Assembly (NCBI RefSeq): GCF_010500215.1
Contig: NZ_JAAGOY010000007.1
Span: 372,001 to 436,000 of the forward strand
Direction: 5' to 3'
From: Aliiroseovarius sp. PrR006
GTDB lineage: Bacteria; Pseudomonadota; Alphaproteobacteria; Rhodobacterales; Rhodobacteraceae
Length of the DNA: 64,000 nucleotides
Shown here: piece after piece, positions 7,644-17,385 of the stretch
Layout: every line of letters starts with the position of its first letter
Numbering within the stretch: position 1 is the stretch's first letter
Notes under the pieces: model-generated
Told to the model about the DNA's origin: nothing
Databases searched by the model: none
Seen by the model: only the letters and a program-made list of their open reading frames with translations
Program-made: the position numbers and the translations under genes

Positions 7644-10600
7644 ACCTGCCCGCCTTGGTCATTCGCAGCCTTATCTACGTGAACAACGCGCGCCTGCGTC
7701 CTTGAAAGCTCGAGCGCGCTTTTCAGATCGATCGACGACGTGCGCGTGATCTTGCGCCACCCGGTAAAGCGCCCGGTGACCGCACGCGTGATCGAGCGCA
7801 GGGCCACCATCCAATAAATTTGACGATAGAAGAACCTTTGGGTCAGAACCCATGGCAACAGGCGCTTATCCTCTTTGGGTTCAAGTCCAAACGCGATGGT
7901 CGCCAGAACAAGGTCTGAAAGCAGATAGGCCACATACCCGATTGCAACCAGTATGGACGAGCTTTGAAGGGCCGCCCGCGAGCTGTCGGACAGAAGATCG
8001 ACCAGCGCAAACAGATTGAAGATCATCACGAGGTCCGCAATAGGCGCAAACAGGGAAAATACGGCACCAAACAGGAACAGATCGGGGATCGACACCAATC
8101 CCACGGCGCGCCGCTCGAAAAACGCGCCTTTGTGTTTCCACGCAATTTGCAGCATTCCGAAATGCCAACGCAACCTTTGGCGCATCCATTGGCGGATGGT
8201 TTCCGGTGCCTCTGTAAACGCGTGCGCAGCTGGTTCGAATATAACCTTGAAATCGCGGCGAATGACCGAGACCGTCAGATCCGCATCCTCGACAAGTGTT
8301 TGGGTCGTGTATCCGCCTGCCGAGATCACGACCTCGGTGCGCCACGCCCCGATGGATCCGGGCACCACCATGATCCCGTTCAACACCTCGTAGGCACGAC
8401 GGTCCAAATTCTGCGCAGATATATATTCGATGGCCTGCAAACGCGTAATAAGGTTTCGCCGATTTCCGACTTTGACATTCCCCGCGACCGCGCCAACCTC
8501 GGCGTCATTGAAATGCTTGACCAACTTTCCGACTGCCTCGGGCGCGATGATCGTATCTGCATCAATGGCGACGAAGACAGGTGTGTCGATGTACCGAATG
8601 CCGTTGTTCAGTGCCTCGGCCTTGCCTTGGTTGTCCTGACGGATCAGGCGCACACGCGGGTCAGAGCCGAAATGGTCGCGGACGACCTGCGCAGTATTGT
8701 CGGTCGAGCCGTCGTCAATCACGACCACCTGAGCGATCGGGTAGGTTGACTGGAGCACCGATGTCACCGACTTCACAATCACCGTTTCTTCGCAAAAGGC
8801 GGGAATAAGAACCGATACCGGCAAGACCGGGTCGCCGCCCTTGTGCACCCGCCGTTCCTTGATCAGCGCCAACACCAAGACGGTCAGCGACCGGAACACA
8901 CCCGCGGCAATCAATACGAAAAACGCGGCTGTGACGGCAGATTTCAGACTGCGGATCAGCAAGAACGACAGGCCGCTCATCTGATCGCTTTTTTCCACCA
9001 GTCGCGCCGGCTGAAGGCGGCTGTTATGGCCGGCGACGTCTGCAATCGACACGATGGAAATCCCGGCATCTTCGAGCGACTGAATGATCATCGGCAGCGC
9101 CTCGACCGTTTGTTCACGATCCCCGCCCGCATCATGCAACAAGACAACATTGCCCTGACCGGCCATGGCCCGCCCCGTCACGGTCTCCGCAATCTTCTCG
9201 GCGCCCGGCCGCGTCCAATCGGTCGAGTCGATCTCGATCCCGACGACCACATAGTTCTCATCCGACAACAGACTCAGAACCCGCGCTTCATTCGGCGTCT
9301 CAGGGTTCTCATCAAACCCATAGGGCGCGCGAAACAGGTTTGTGCCTTGCCCGGAAACGCTTTCGATCAGCTCTTGCGAGGCATGCAGCTCGAGCCTGAG
9401 ACGAAGGTTTGAAACCTCGGCAATGTTAGGGTGGAAGAACGTGTGCACGCCCAGCTCATGCCCCTCGTCCACAATTCGGCGCGCGATCTCGGGGTTCTGC
9501 TGAACCCGCGTACCAATCACAAAGAAGACTGCAGGAGCATCGTGTTCCTTCAGAATGTCCAAAATCGCGGGAGTGTATTTTGCGCTGGGTCCGTCGTCGA
9601 AGGTTAAGATAACCGATCGTTCCGGCATGGTGCCACTTTGCGTCACCGTAAAGACGCGTGGAAGGTCCAGATAGGTTACCTCGACGATCAGGCCGCTTTC
9701 TTGATCCAGCTGCAAGATGCGCCGCCCGGGCGTTGCCGGATTGTGTCCGGTCAAAAACGGACCCGTACCGACATACCGCACATAAGGTGCAGCGCCGACC
9801 CTTTGCAGCAAGCCCAGCGCGATCTCGGGTTCTGGCAAACCCGGCGAGAGGATCTTCCAAACACCGGGATCGCCGCCCGAAACGGGCCAAATCGCGATCC
9901 CATCCAGATCACCAAGGGGCAGCCGCGATAGCTGGTTATGCGCACTTAATGCGTCCAAGAGCCAAATGTGATGCCGCTGCCCTTTATCATCCAGAAAGCG
10001 CACCTCGGTGTTCAAAGCCTGCTGATCCATGCGCAGGGTGCCGCCGTGTTGCAGCGCCGCCTCGGTGACATCAAAATAATTCAGATACTCCGGTTCAGGC
10101 CTGGCGCTGATCCAATCCATGCCGAACCCACCAATGGCGATGACCAATTTCTCGGCGGGTAGGTCTTCCAGCAACTGAGATATCTTGGCGTCAAACCATG
10201 CCTGTGGCGCCAGTGGCTGGGGGCCGCTGAAGGGGCCCGGCTCGTTGAAGGCAAGAACGACCAGCTTGTCCGCCAGATCAGCTACATTCGGCTGAGCCCA
10301 AAGCGCGTGATCGATACCCGCGATAAGACAGCTGTCTTTGCCCACTACATCAAGACCGGCCCGCAACGCTGTCGCAAATCCCATCAGATCTTGCACCGCG
10401 ACATTGGCGGCACCAGAGAGGTCCACACACAGTCCCTCGGTGTTTTCAGAAACAGCCACCGACGTCAGCGCGGCGATCACATCAGATTGCTTCGCGACCG
10501 AGGCAAACACATTCGGTTGCGCACTTCCGGGGGCAACCGCAATCTGGGCAACGGGGAAGAAACCAACCCGGGCTTTATGCGACACCCATAACTCCCGAAG

Positions 10601-11092
10601 CTTGTCCTTCTGGGGCGCAGGAGGGGCCGTTACCGCACCGGTTGCGCCATCAATCGTGACCCAGTCGGTCATCAGAACATCTATCGCGTCGATATGCGTT
10701 CGCGCTTCGACAGCGCCAGCCAGCGACCATGACGGCACAAAAGCATGCACCTTGGCGTCTTGAACGGCATAGGTTTCCTCGGGCAGTATGGTGGCGTCAA
10801 TAGCATCGGTCCACAGCTGCACCGACAATGCTGTCGCGTCCTCGCCGTTTATCGCTATCTCGCTTGGCGACACGGCGGCATCAGAAACTATCGCTTCGTT
10901 TGATGCAGTGCCCCCACCCTGAGGCGGCAATTCGGATCCATAGAGATGGACCATGAACGAGACAAACCAAACCAATGCGAACATCAGGAATACAACCGAC
11001 AATACGCTGAAAAGAACGAGCCGATGGGACGTCGGATCGAAGAATACCGGCTTCGCCTTCGGTGTATCCTTGTTGTCGTTCGAGCTTTGCAA
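7640..11092 (-). CDS. GH18-like / polysaccharide deacetylase (NodB) / glycosyltransferase family 2 fusion
   Basis: A 1150-residue membrane protein with three enzyme-like parts. One membrane helix lies near residues 24-49. A GH18-like barrel spans roughly 110-415, but the canonical DxxDxDxE acid is not visible (LCVDLSGAAN occurs instead), so it may only bind sugar. A NodB deacetylase domain spans about 492-680 with D499, D500, H550, H554, RAPYG at 588-592 and H653-D654. A helix follows near 715-745, then a processive GT2 domain with D793/D794, DAD at 844-846, ED at 935-936 and QRLRW at 972-976, and several C-terminal helices. This predicts synthesis and export of a hexosamine polymer that is partly deacetylated, as in PgaC/PgaB systems but in one chain. 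The start codon is TTG at 11092; the next methionine falls inside the first helix. Confidence 0.88.
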   Translation of the reverse strand: MQSSNDNKDTPKAKPVFFDPTSHRLVLFSVLSVVFLMFALVWFVSFMVHLYGSELPPQGGGTASNEAIVSDAAVSPSEIAINGEDATALSVQLWTDAIDATILPEETYAVQDAKVHAFVPSWSLAGAVEARTHIDAIDVLMTDWVTIDGATGAVTAPPAPQKDKLRELWVSHKARVGFFPVAQIAVAPGSAQPNVFASVAKQSDVIAALTSVAVSENTEGLCVDLSGAANVAVQDLMGFATALRAGLDVVGKDSCLIAGIDHALWAQPNVADLADKLVVLAFNEPGPFSGPQPLAPQAWFDAKISQLLEDLPAEKLVIAIGGFGMDWISARPEPEYLNYFDVTEAALQHGGTLRMDQQALNTEVRFLDDKGQRHHIWLLDALSAHNQLSRLPLGDLDGIAIWPVSGGDPGVWKILSPGLPEPEIALGLLQRVGAAPYVRYVGTGPFLTGHNPATPGRRILQLDQESGLIVEVTYLDLPRVFTVTQSGTMPERSVILTFDDGPSAKYTPAILDILKEHDAPAVFFVIGTRVQQNPEIARRIVDEGHELGVHTFFHPNIAEVSNLRLRLELHASQELIESVSGQGTNLFRAPYGFDENPETPNEARVLSLLSDENYVVVGIEIDSTDWTRPGAEKIAETVTGRAMAGQGNVVLLHDAGGDREQTVEALPMIIQSLEDAGISIVSIADVAGHNSRLQPARLVEKSDQMSGLSFLLIRSLKSAVTAAFFVLIAAGVFRSLTVLVLALIKERRVHKGGDPVLPVSVLIPAFCEETVIVKSVTSVLQSTYPIAQVVVIDDGSTDNTAQVVRDHFGSDPRVRLIRQDNQGKAEALNNGIRYIDTPVFVAIDADTIIAPEAVGKLVKHFNDAEVGAVAGNVKVGNRRNLITRLQAIEYISAQNLDRRAYEVLNGIMVVPGSIGAWRTEVVISAGGYTTQTLVEDADLTVSVIRRDFKVIFEPAAHAFTEAPETIRQWMRQRLRWHFGMLQIAWKHKGAFFERRAVGLVSIPDLFLFGAVFSLFAPIADLVMIFNLFALVDLLSDSSRAALQSSSILVAIGYVAYLLSDLVLATIAFGLEPKEDKRLLPWVLTQRFFYRQIYWMVALRSITRAVTGRFTGWRKITRTSSIDLKSALELSRTQARVVHVDKAANDQGGQV

Positions 11093-11267
11093 GTCAGCTA
11101 CCTGTTTCGCGTCCTATTCTAGGCTGGCGTTGTCATCAGTCTGGCACAGCCCGCAGGCTGAAGGAACGTATATATGGTCGCAGGTTAGCTGAGTGTGACG
11201 TCTTGGTTATTGGCGGCAAGGCATAAAGCTGCAATGGTAAGCTGAGCGGTAATTCTGAGGAGTGGTG

Positions 11268-13898
11268 ATGGATCGCAGGACATTTCTCTCTCGCACCTTG
11301 GCCGGAGGTGCGGCAGCGCTTTCTTCGCCTTGGCAAACGGCCCATGCCGCAGCCACGCACCCAAGCCTTCTGTTTGTTCGCAATGTAACACCCCGCAGCT
11401 CGGCATCGGCGCTTTTTTCGTTTCTGGATCCGATCACCTCGCACAACGTGCCCGTCTGCGTGGCAATTAAATTCGACCCGCAGGAATGGGAACACGCAGA
11501 CCAGAACACAGATTTGATGGAAGCGCTGCACAAACTGACCATCGACTATCCCGGTCTGATCGAATTGGCGATCGAGCTGCCGGGGCTTGCAAGTGAACTT
11601 CCATATTTACGCATGCGTGCCGCCAGCGACGCGCGTAACCGGTTCACGCAGGCGATGGCCAATGTTGGCGGGACGTACACACCGCAAACGGTGATTGCAG
11701 ACCTGCCCAATGGCGAAATCCCGACCCTTGAAGGACTTCGATCTGCTGGTTTTTTAACATCATTTCTGATCTCGAGCGACGACAGTACGACCGAGGTTTG
11801 GCGCAATGCAGATGGCACGCAACAAGTGAACGGGGGTTGGCACTTCCCCCCTTCGCCCTCTGACGACAAGATCACGGCCACGTTTACCCAAGCGTCGTCG
11901 CAGGGCGGGCCCTTGGTGTTTGTCGCGTCTTTTCCCGATGATGACACACAGGGGGACGATGCCTTTTTCGATCAAGGCGCCGTTCTCGGAGACGCCTTTC
12001 GGCGTAACCTAAGCTCAAGTCGCAACTATTTCATTTTGCCCTCGGAACTCCGGTTCCGCTCGGGCGCAGCTTTCGCCCGTCACGTGGTTCTCTGCGTCGA
12101 TGCAGATGGGGCCGAGTGGTCAGACGGCAGCCTCAGGGCGCAACTTGCCGCAGCGCATGTGCCCTTCACCGCGCTTCTGCCCCCCGCGCCGTCGACCGAC
12201 ACCGTAAACGATCATGCTGGTGATGACCCCCATCACTGTTTCATTGCCTCAAACCCTGACGCGGACGAGTGGCAAGACATACGCAAGGCCGCGTTCGACA
12301 CAAGCACCCGCCAGTCCGTACACTGCATCGCGCTTGAATACGACGAAGACAGGCCCGCAGACGCCCCTGCCCTCGCAGGGTTCGAGATCGTCCTTGATAC
12401 ATCCGGAACCCGCAAGGGCGATATCGGATTTGACGTTCAGGGTTCGCTTCACCTTGGGGTGTCAATGGTGCTCGATGCGCCGATCTCGGTGCCAAGGTTT
12501 CAAGAGAAATTGCTGCGATCCGTCCCGCTAGGTGAAGATGTCACGTTACGGATCAAGGAAAGCGCCTTCACGCGACCCGAAGACGTACAGTCGTTGGTCA
12601 ATACCCTTGTCACACTGGGAAGCTCGGAACAGTTTCGCGTGTTGAACCTTGCGCAGCACTTCCAAGCTGTATCGATAAAAAGCGAACCGGCGCGGCTTCT
12701 GCGCACCGCCAGCCGTTGGCCAGCCCGTACAGACAGCGTGGTAGACACGAACAACCGCGAGCAGCTTGTGCAGGACGCCAAAACCGCATGGTCCTATTTC
12801 GAAAACCTGACGGCTCCCGAGACCGGGCTGGTGCCCGCAACAGCGTGGGTCGAGAACGACCAGATTGAAACCTATCGGTTCAGCACGATGTGGGACACAG
12901 GGACCCATCTGCTGGCCATCATGAGTGCACATAGCATCGGCATCTTGGAGGACGACGAATATACCGCCCGGTTGAAAGCGGTCCTTGGCGGGCTGGCGAC
13001 CGGCACGTTCAACGGGCTTGGTTTACCCAAGGGGCTTACGTCGACCGATGGCAAGGCCAAGGGGGACGATGACTATAATGCAAGCGACACCTCGCGCTTG
13101 CTGACAGCGCTTCATCTGGTCCAATCCTACACTAAGCAGGATCTGGGGATCTCAGGTATTCTTGCCGGGTGGGACTTGGACAGGACCATCCAAGACGGCG
13201 CCCCACTGACAGTGCACGGCGGCAAACTGGTGTCTGCCTACCGGTCCAACTATGCAGACTATATCGCGCGTGGTTTTAGCCTGTGGGGCTATCCGGTGAC
13301 GTCGCCCTACGCGGATCCCAAACCCGGATCTCGTTTCGATCAAGGAGTGCAAACCCTTCATGATGTCGCGCGCTTCGGCCCGATTGGCACCGAGCCCCAC
13401 CTTCTTGAAGCGGTGGAACTTGGCGCGTCCCCGCTGGCACACACCGCGGCCGAGGCTTTGTTCGCCGCGCAAATCGGCGAATACCACGCCACAGGAAAGC
13501 TGGTCTGCGTCTCAGAAGGCCCGGTCAATCGCGCGCCGTGGTTCGTGTATCAAGGCTATCAGATCACCGAAGATGGCGGCCAATGGACTGCCGAAACCCT
13601 TGACCCGTCCCCGCGTTTCAAGACCAAGGGATTTTTCAGGGCTGTTGATATGCTGAACAGCAAAGGCGCCTTCCTTTGGAGCGCCTACAGGCCGAACGAC
13701 TATACCGACCGCTTGGTCGCGCGGGTCCGCGAGAAAGCGACGACAGATAAGCTGGGCTTCAGCCCCGGAGTGTTCTCGGTGACGGGTAAATCGGATCAGG
13801 CCTATAGCGACGTCAACACCAATGGTGTCATCTTGCAAGCGATCGCCTTTCGTTTGAACGGCAGCATCCCTTGCGTGGATTGGACGCAGAAAGCGTAG
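11268..13898 (+). CDS. Tat-exported DUF3131 domain protein
   Basis: An 876-residue protein. The N-terminus MDRRTFLSR followed by a hydrophobic alanine-rich stretch and AHAA is a twin-arginine signal. Residues of about 30-470 contain blocks resembling a polysaccharide-deacetylase barrel without clear catalytic motifs. From about 500 to the end it is a DUF3131 (glucoamylase-like alpha/alpha-barrel) region, for example AWSYFENL, TGLVPATAWV, YRFSTMWDTGTHL and SLWGYP. The ATG at 11268 has GGAG 5 bases upstream; two in-frame GTGs before it fall on the ribosome site. It is divergent from the GH18/NodB/GT2 synthase gene. DUF3131 proteins commonly accompany polysaccharide synthases, so I infer a periplasmic glycan-processing or glycan-binding role. 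Confidence 0.83.
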   Translation: MDRRTFLSRTLAGGAAALSSPWQTAHAAATHPSLLFVRNVTPRSSASALFSFLDPITSHNVPVCVAIKFDPQEWEHADQNTDLMEALHKLTIDYPGLIELAIELPGLASELPYLRMRAASDARNRFTQAMANVGGTYTPQTVIADLPNGEIPTLEGLRSAGFLTSFLISSDDSTTEVWRNADGTQQVNGGWHFPPSPSDDKITATFTQASSQGGPLVFVASFPDDDTQGDDAFFDQGAVLGDAFRRNLSSSRNYFILPSELRFRSGAAFARHVVLCVDADGAEWSDGSLRAQLAAAHVPFTALLPPAPSTDTVNDHAGDDPHHCFIASNPDADEWQDIRKAAFDTSTRQSVHCIALEYDEDRPADAPALAGFEIVLDTSGTRKGDIGFDVQGSLHLGVSMVLDAPISVPRFQEKLLRSVPLGEDVTLRIKESAFTRPEDVQSLVNTLVTLGSSEQFRVLNLAQHFQAVSIKSEPARLLRTASRWPARTDSVVDTNNREQLVQDAKTAWSYFENLTAPETGLVPATAWVENDQIETYRFSTMWDTGTHLLAIMSAHSIGILEDDEYTARLKAVLGGLATGTFNGLGLPKGLTSTDGKAKGDDDYNASDTSRLLTALHLVQSYTKQDLGISGILAGWDLDRTIQDGAPLTVHGGKLVSAYRSNYADYIARGFSLWGYPVTSPYADPKPGSRFDQGVQTLHDVARFGPIGTEPHLLEAVELGASPLAHTAAEALFAAQIGEYHATGKLVCVSEGPVNRAPWFVYQGYQITEDGGQWTAETLDPSPRFKTKGFFRAVDMLNSKGAFLWSAYRPNDYTDRLVARVREKATTDKLGFSPGVFSVTGKSDQAYSDVNTNGVILQAIAFRLNGSIPCVDWTQKA

Positions 13899-13916
13899 AG
13901 CAGGAGCGGTCGCAGC

Positions 13917-14765
13917 TTAAAAGTCGAGCCCCAGATCAACCGTTTTCGCCGAATGGGTCAGCGCCCCGGATGACACATAGTCGACACCCGTCGCCGCGAT
14001 CGAGGCGATCCGCTCGCGTGTCACGTTGCCGCTTGCTTCTGTCTTCAACCGGCCATCGACCAGCGCGACAGCCTTGCGCAAGGTGTCATTGTCCATGTTG
14101 TCCAGCAACACCGTGTGCGCGCCGCCCACCTCAAGCACCTCTTCCAGCTGATCAAGGCGATCCACTTCGATCTCGACCGCCATCATGTGGCTTGCCTTTG
14201 CCTTTACCTCGTCCAGAACAGCACGAACGCCACCCGCAGCGGCGATGTGGTTGTCCTTGATCAGAATGGCGTCGCTCAGGCTATAGCGATGGTTGGATCC
14301 CCCGCCGTGCAGGACGGCAAGCTTTTCAACGATCCGCAATCCCGGTGTCGTCTTGCGCGTGCAGGTGACCCGGGTTTTGGTCCCTTCGGTCTCGGCCACG
14401 AAACCCGCCGTTTTCGTGGCAATGCCCGTTAACCGGCCAGCAAAGTTCAACGCGACCCGCTCGGCCGACAGGATAGACCGCGCGCGTCCTTCGATGGTCA
14501 TCAGTGTCTCGCCCGCCGTACAGTGTGCGCCATCCGGCTTGTGCGTGGTGACCACCAGATCGGGATCAACAAGACGAAAGGCGATCTGCGCGACCTGCAT
14601 CCCGGACACCACAGCATCCTCGCGCGCGTTGATCCGCGCGGTGTAGGTGATGTCTTCAGGGACAACCGTGCGGGTTGTAATGTCACCATAGCTGCCCAGA
14701 TCTTCCAGCAGGGCATTGCGGATCATCGGCTCGAGGATGAGGTCAGGAACAGTTGCAAAGCTCAT
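13917..14765 (-). CDS. nadC: Nicotinate-nucleotide pyrophosphorylase (carboxylating)
   Basis: A 282-residue quinolinate phosphoribosyltransferase, which makes nicotinate mononucleotide, CO2 and pyrophosphate from quinolinate and PRPP in the cytoplasm. Recognisable blocks include the N-terminal LEDLGSYGDITT, the substrate-site arginines in TRVTCTRKTTPGLR, the GGGSNHRYSLSDAILIKDNH loop, and the C-terminal VDYVSSGALTHS. The start at 14765 overlaps the nadB stop codon by 4 bases (ATGA). The longer open frame reaching 14933 lies within nadB. Third gene of the nadA-nadB-nadC operon; it converges on the DUF3131 gene with 18 bases between the stop codons. Confidence 0.97.
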   Translation of the reverse strand: MSFATVPDLILEPMIRNALLEDLGSYGDITTRTVVPEDITYTARINAREDAVVSGMQVAQIAFRLVDPDLVVTTHKPDGAHCTAGETLMTIEGRARSILSAERVALNFAGRLTGIATKTAGFVAETEGTKTRVTCTRKTTPGLRIVEKLAVLHGGGSNHRYSLSDAILIKDNHIAAAGGVRAVLDEVKAKASHMMAVEIEVDRLDQLEEVLEVGGAHTVLLDNMDNDTLRKAVALVDGRLKTEASGNVTRERIASIAATGVDYVSSGALTHSAKTVDLGLDF

Positions 14766-16330
14766 TCGGGTTCTCCGCAAATTTTGGAACGTAGGGACAG
14801 GGCGTCGGACAGGGTCAACAGGGTCGATTGCGCCAATTCGGGTTTTGTTTGCGGGAAGTCCGAACGCTCGTGTGCGCCTCGACTCTCCTCGCGCAGCAAC
14901 GCAGCTGCGGCAATCAAAGTGGCCGTGGCACACATGTTCAGAAACGAGGGGCTGTCGCCGTGGTTCTGCTCCAGCCGGGCGATGGTGCGAAGCGCAGCTT
15001 TCAGGCCCGCCGCATTGCGCACCACACCGACATGGTTGGTCATGGTTTGGCGCAGCTCTTGAACCGCCTCGGCATCGGGCGCGGTGCCGCCGGTCGCAAA
15101 ATCGAGTGCGACTTCAGGCGCGTTCTCAGCAGGCGCAATTTCGGTGGCAATCCCTTCGGCACAAATACGGGCATAAACCAAAGCCTCGAGCAGACCATTC
15201 GAGGCCAGCCGGTTCGCTCCGTGCAGCCCGGTCGACGACGCTTCGCCGCAGACCCAAAGGCCATCAAGGCTGGCCTTGCCGTGAGTATCAGTGGCGACCC
15301 CGCCCATGTGGTAATGTGCGGCAGCGGCAACCGGGATGGGGTCAACGGATGGGTCGATCCCGTTGCGCAGGCAGGCCTCGGTCACCGAGGGGAATTGCGC
15401 GTTGATCTCTGCACCGATCGCGGCGGTGGTATCAAGCATCGGCCGATTCCCGGCTTGGCTCTGTTCAAAAATAGCGCGGGCAACCACATCGCGCGGGGCC
15501 AGTTCCGCATCCTTGTGGACATCCAGCATAAAGCGCGTCCCGTGCTTATTGACCAGAACCGCGCCCTCACCCCGCAGCGCCTCGGTCGCCAGGGGGGCAG
15601 GATCTTCACCAACATCTATGGCGGTCGGATGGAACTGGACAAACTCAGGATCGGCAATCGTTGCGCCGGCACGCGCGGCCATGCCGATGACCTGACCTCG
15701 GATCCGATGGGGGTTGGTGGTCAAGGCGTAGAGGCCGCCGGACCCACCGCCCGCCACAAGAATTGCCGCGCCACGCAGCATGATCGGCGCAGACCGCGCA
15801 TCGTGTGCAGCTTGGATGGCGACCCCTGTCACCCGGTTGTCTTCGGTTTCGAAATCGACCGCCATGACGCCTTCAAGCGCCTGAACTGACGGCGTTTCGC
15901 GTACGGTTTCGATTAGCGCGGCCATGATCTCGGCCCCGGCCTGATCGCCCTTTACACGCACCACACGCGCATAGCTGTGCGCCGCCTCGCGCGACAGAAC
16001 ATAGCCACCGTCCTTGGTCCGATCAAAGGGCGTGCCCAGTTTGGTCAGGTCAAGAATGTAATCCCGCGCCTCTTGCGTTACCAGCTTGGCGACCTTGGGA
16101 TTAACCGTGCCCGCGCCCGCCTTGATCGTGTCGTCGGCATGATCATCCGGGCTGTCATTCGCATCCATTGCCGCCGCCACGCCACCCTGCGCCCAAGCCG
16201 AACTTGCACCCTCACCCAATGTCTCGGGCGAGATCAGCACGACGGGGTGCGGGGCAAGTTTCAAGGCTGCATAAAGAGCCCCAAGACCCGCGCCGATAAT
16301 GATGACGCGATCTGTGGTGACGATTCTCAT
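14762..16330 (-). CDS. nadB: L-aspartate oxidase
   Basis: A 522-residue flavoprotein of the succinate dehydrogenase/fumarate reductase fold. It oxidises L-aspartate to iminoaspartate, the substrate of NadA. Visible marks: the FAD-binding N-terminus VIIIGAGLGALYAAL, the SSAWAQGGVAAA loop, the active-site region FVQFHPTAI, and the substrate-binding HYHMGGVATD followed by GLWVCGEASSTGLHGANRLASN. Length is normal for the family. The ATG at 16330 is 5 bases after the nadA stop, and the 3' end overlaps nadC by 4 bases, so the three genes are one transcription unit. Confidence 0.97.
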   Translation of the reverse strand: MRIVTTDRVIIIGAGLGALYAALKLAPHPVVLISPETLGEGASSAWAQGGVAAAMDANDSPDDHADDTIKAGAGTVNPKVAKLVTQEARDYILDLTKLGTPFDRTKDGGYVLSREAAHSYARVVRVKGDQAGAEIMAALIETVRETPSVQALEGVMAVDFETEDNRVTGVAIQAAHDARSAPIMLRGAAILVAGGGSGGLYALTTNPHRIRGQVIGMAARAGATIADPEFVQFHPTAIDVGEDPAPLATEALRGEGAVLVNKHGTRFMLDVHKDAELAPRDVVARAIFEQSQAGNRPMLDTTAAIGAEINAQFPSVTEACLRNGIDPSVDPIPVAAAAHYHMGGVATDTHGKASLDGLWVCGEASSTGLHGANRLASNGLLEALVYARICAEGIATEIAPAENAPEVALDFATGGTAPDAEAVQELRQTMTNHVGVVRNAAGLKAALRTIARLEQNHGDSPSFLNMCATATLIAAAALLREESRGAHERSDFPQTKPELAQSTLLTLSDALSLRSKICGEPE

Positions 16331-16335
16331 TGCGG

Positions 16336-17385
16336 CTAGAGGCCCAGCTGCCGCGACAGGTCGATCATCTTCTGAACAGATTGGCGCGCGCCACCCGCAA
16401 CCGCAGGGTCAACTTCGACCTGATTTTCCATCGTGTGCAGCACATAAAGGATCTTTTCCAGAGAGATCTTCTTCATGTACGGGCACATGTTGCACGGGCC
16501 GACAAAATCAACTTCCGGCAATGCGTCCGAGATGTTCGACGCCATCGAGCATTCGGTGATCAGCATCGCCTTTTCGGGCTTCTCGTCGGTCACGTACTTG
16601 ATGATCCCGGCGGTCGAGCCACTGAAATCAGCTTCGGCGACCACATCGGGCGGGCATTCCGGGTGCGCGATCAGGCGCGTGCCGGGGTTCCATTCGCGGA
16701 ACTCTTGCAGATCTTTGGCCGTATATTGCTCGTGCACGATGCACGACCCAGGCCAGAACACGATGTTCTTCTTGCTTTGGTTCGCAACGTTTTGCGCCAG
16801 ATACTGGTCTGGCGTCATGATAACAGTGTCGCTGTCCATTGCGTCCACGATTTGCACCGCATTCGACGAGGTGCAGCAGATATCCGAGGCCGCTTTTACA
16901 TCAGCCGTGGTATTCACATAGGTGACAACAGGGGCACCCGGATACTTGGCCCGCATTTCCTCAATGCCGTCGGCGGTGATGCTTTCAGCCAAGGAACACC
17001 CGGCCTGCATGTCCGGCATCAGCACTGTCTTTTCCGGGCTCAGAATTTTCGACGTCTCGGCCATGAAGTGAACGCCAGCCTGAACGATGACCTCGGCGTC
17101 CACCTCCTGCGCCTTCATGGCGATCTGCAGGCTGTCACCGACAAAGTCCGAGACACCATGATAGATCTCAGGCGTCATATAGTTATGCCCCAGAACGACG
17201 GCGTTACGTTCTTTCTTAAGCTCGTTGATGGCTTTGACATAGGGTGCAAAATTAACCCAGTCGGGCGGTGTCACCACGCGATCCATCTTGCGATAGACAT
17301 CTTCCATGGACTCTGCCAACGCGACGGAAGGTGTAAGGTCATAGTTATCAGAAAGCACTGAGCGAAGATTTACAAGGTCCAACAA
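16336..17385 (-). CDS. nadA: Quinolinate synthase A
   Basis: A 349-residue [4Fe-4S] enzyme condensing iminoaspartate and dihydroxyacetone phosphate to quinolinate. The three cluster cysteines expected in this family are visible in the contexts MQAGCSLA, GSCIVHEQ and VGPCNMCPYMKK. Other family blocks are VVLGHNYM, HFMAETSKIL and YVNTTADVKA. The start is a TTG at 17385 preceded by GGAGG with 7 bases between; another TTG follows directly, so the precise first codon is uncertain by one. First gene of nadABC. A perfect DnaA-box sequence lies 53 bases upstream. Confidence 0.97.
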   Translation of the reverse strand: MLDLVNLRSVLSDNYDLTPSVALAESMEDVYRKMDRVVTPPDWVNFAPYVKAINELKKERNAVVLGHNYMTPEIYHGVSDFVGDSLQIAMKAQEVDAEVIVQAGVHFMAETSKILSPEKTVLMPDMQAGCSLAESITADGIEEMRAKYPGAPVVTYVNTTADVKAASDICCTSSNAVQIVDAMDSDTVIMTPDQYLAQNVANQSKKNIVFWPGSCIVHEQYTAKDLQEFREWNPGTRLIAHPECPPDVVAEADFSGSTAGIIKYVTDEKPEKAMLITECSMASNISDALPEVDFVGPCNMCPYMKKISLEKILYVLHTMENQVEVDPAVAGGARQSVQKMIDLSRQLGL

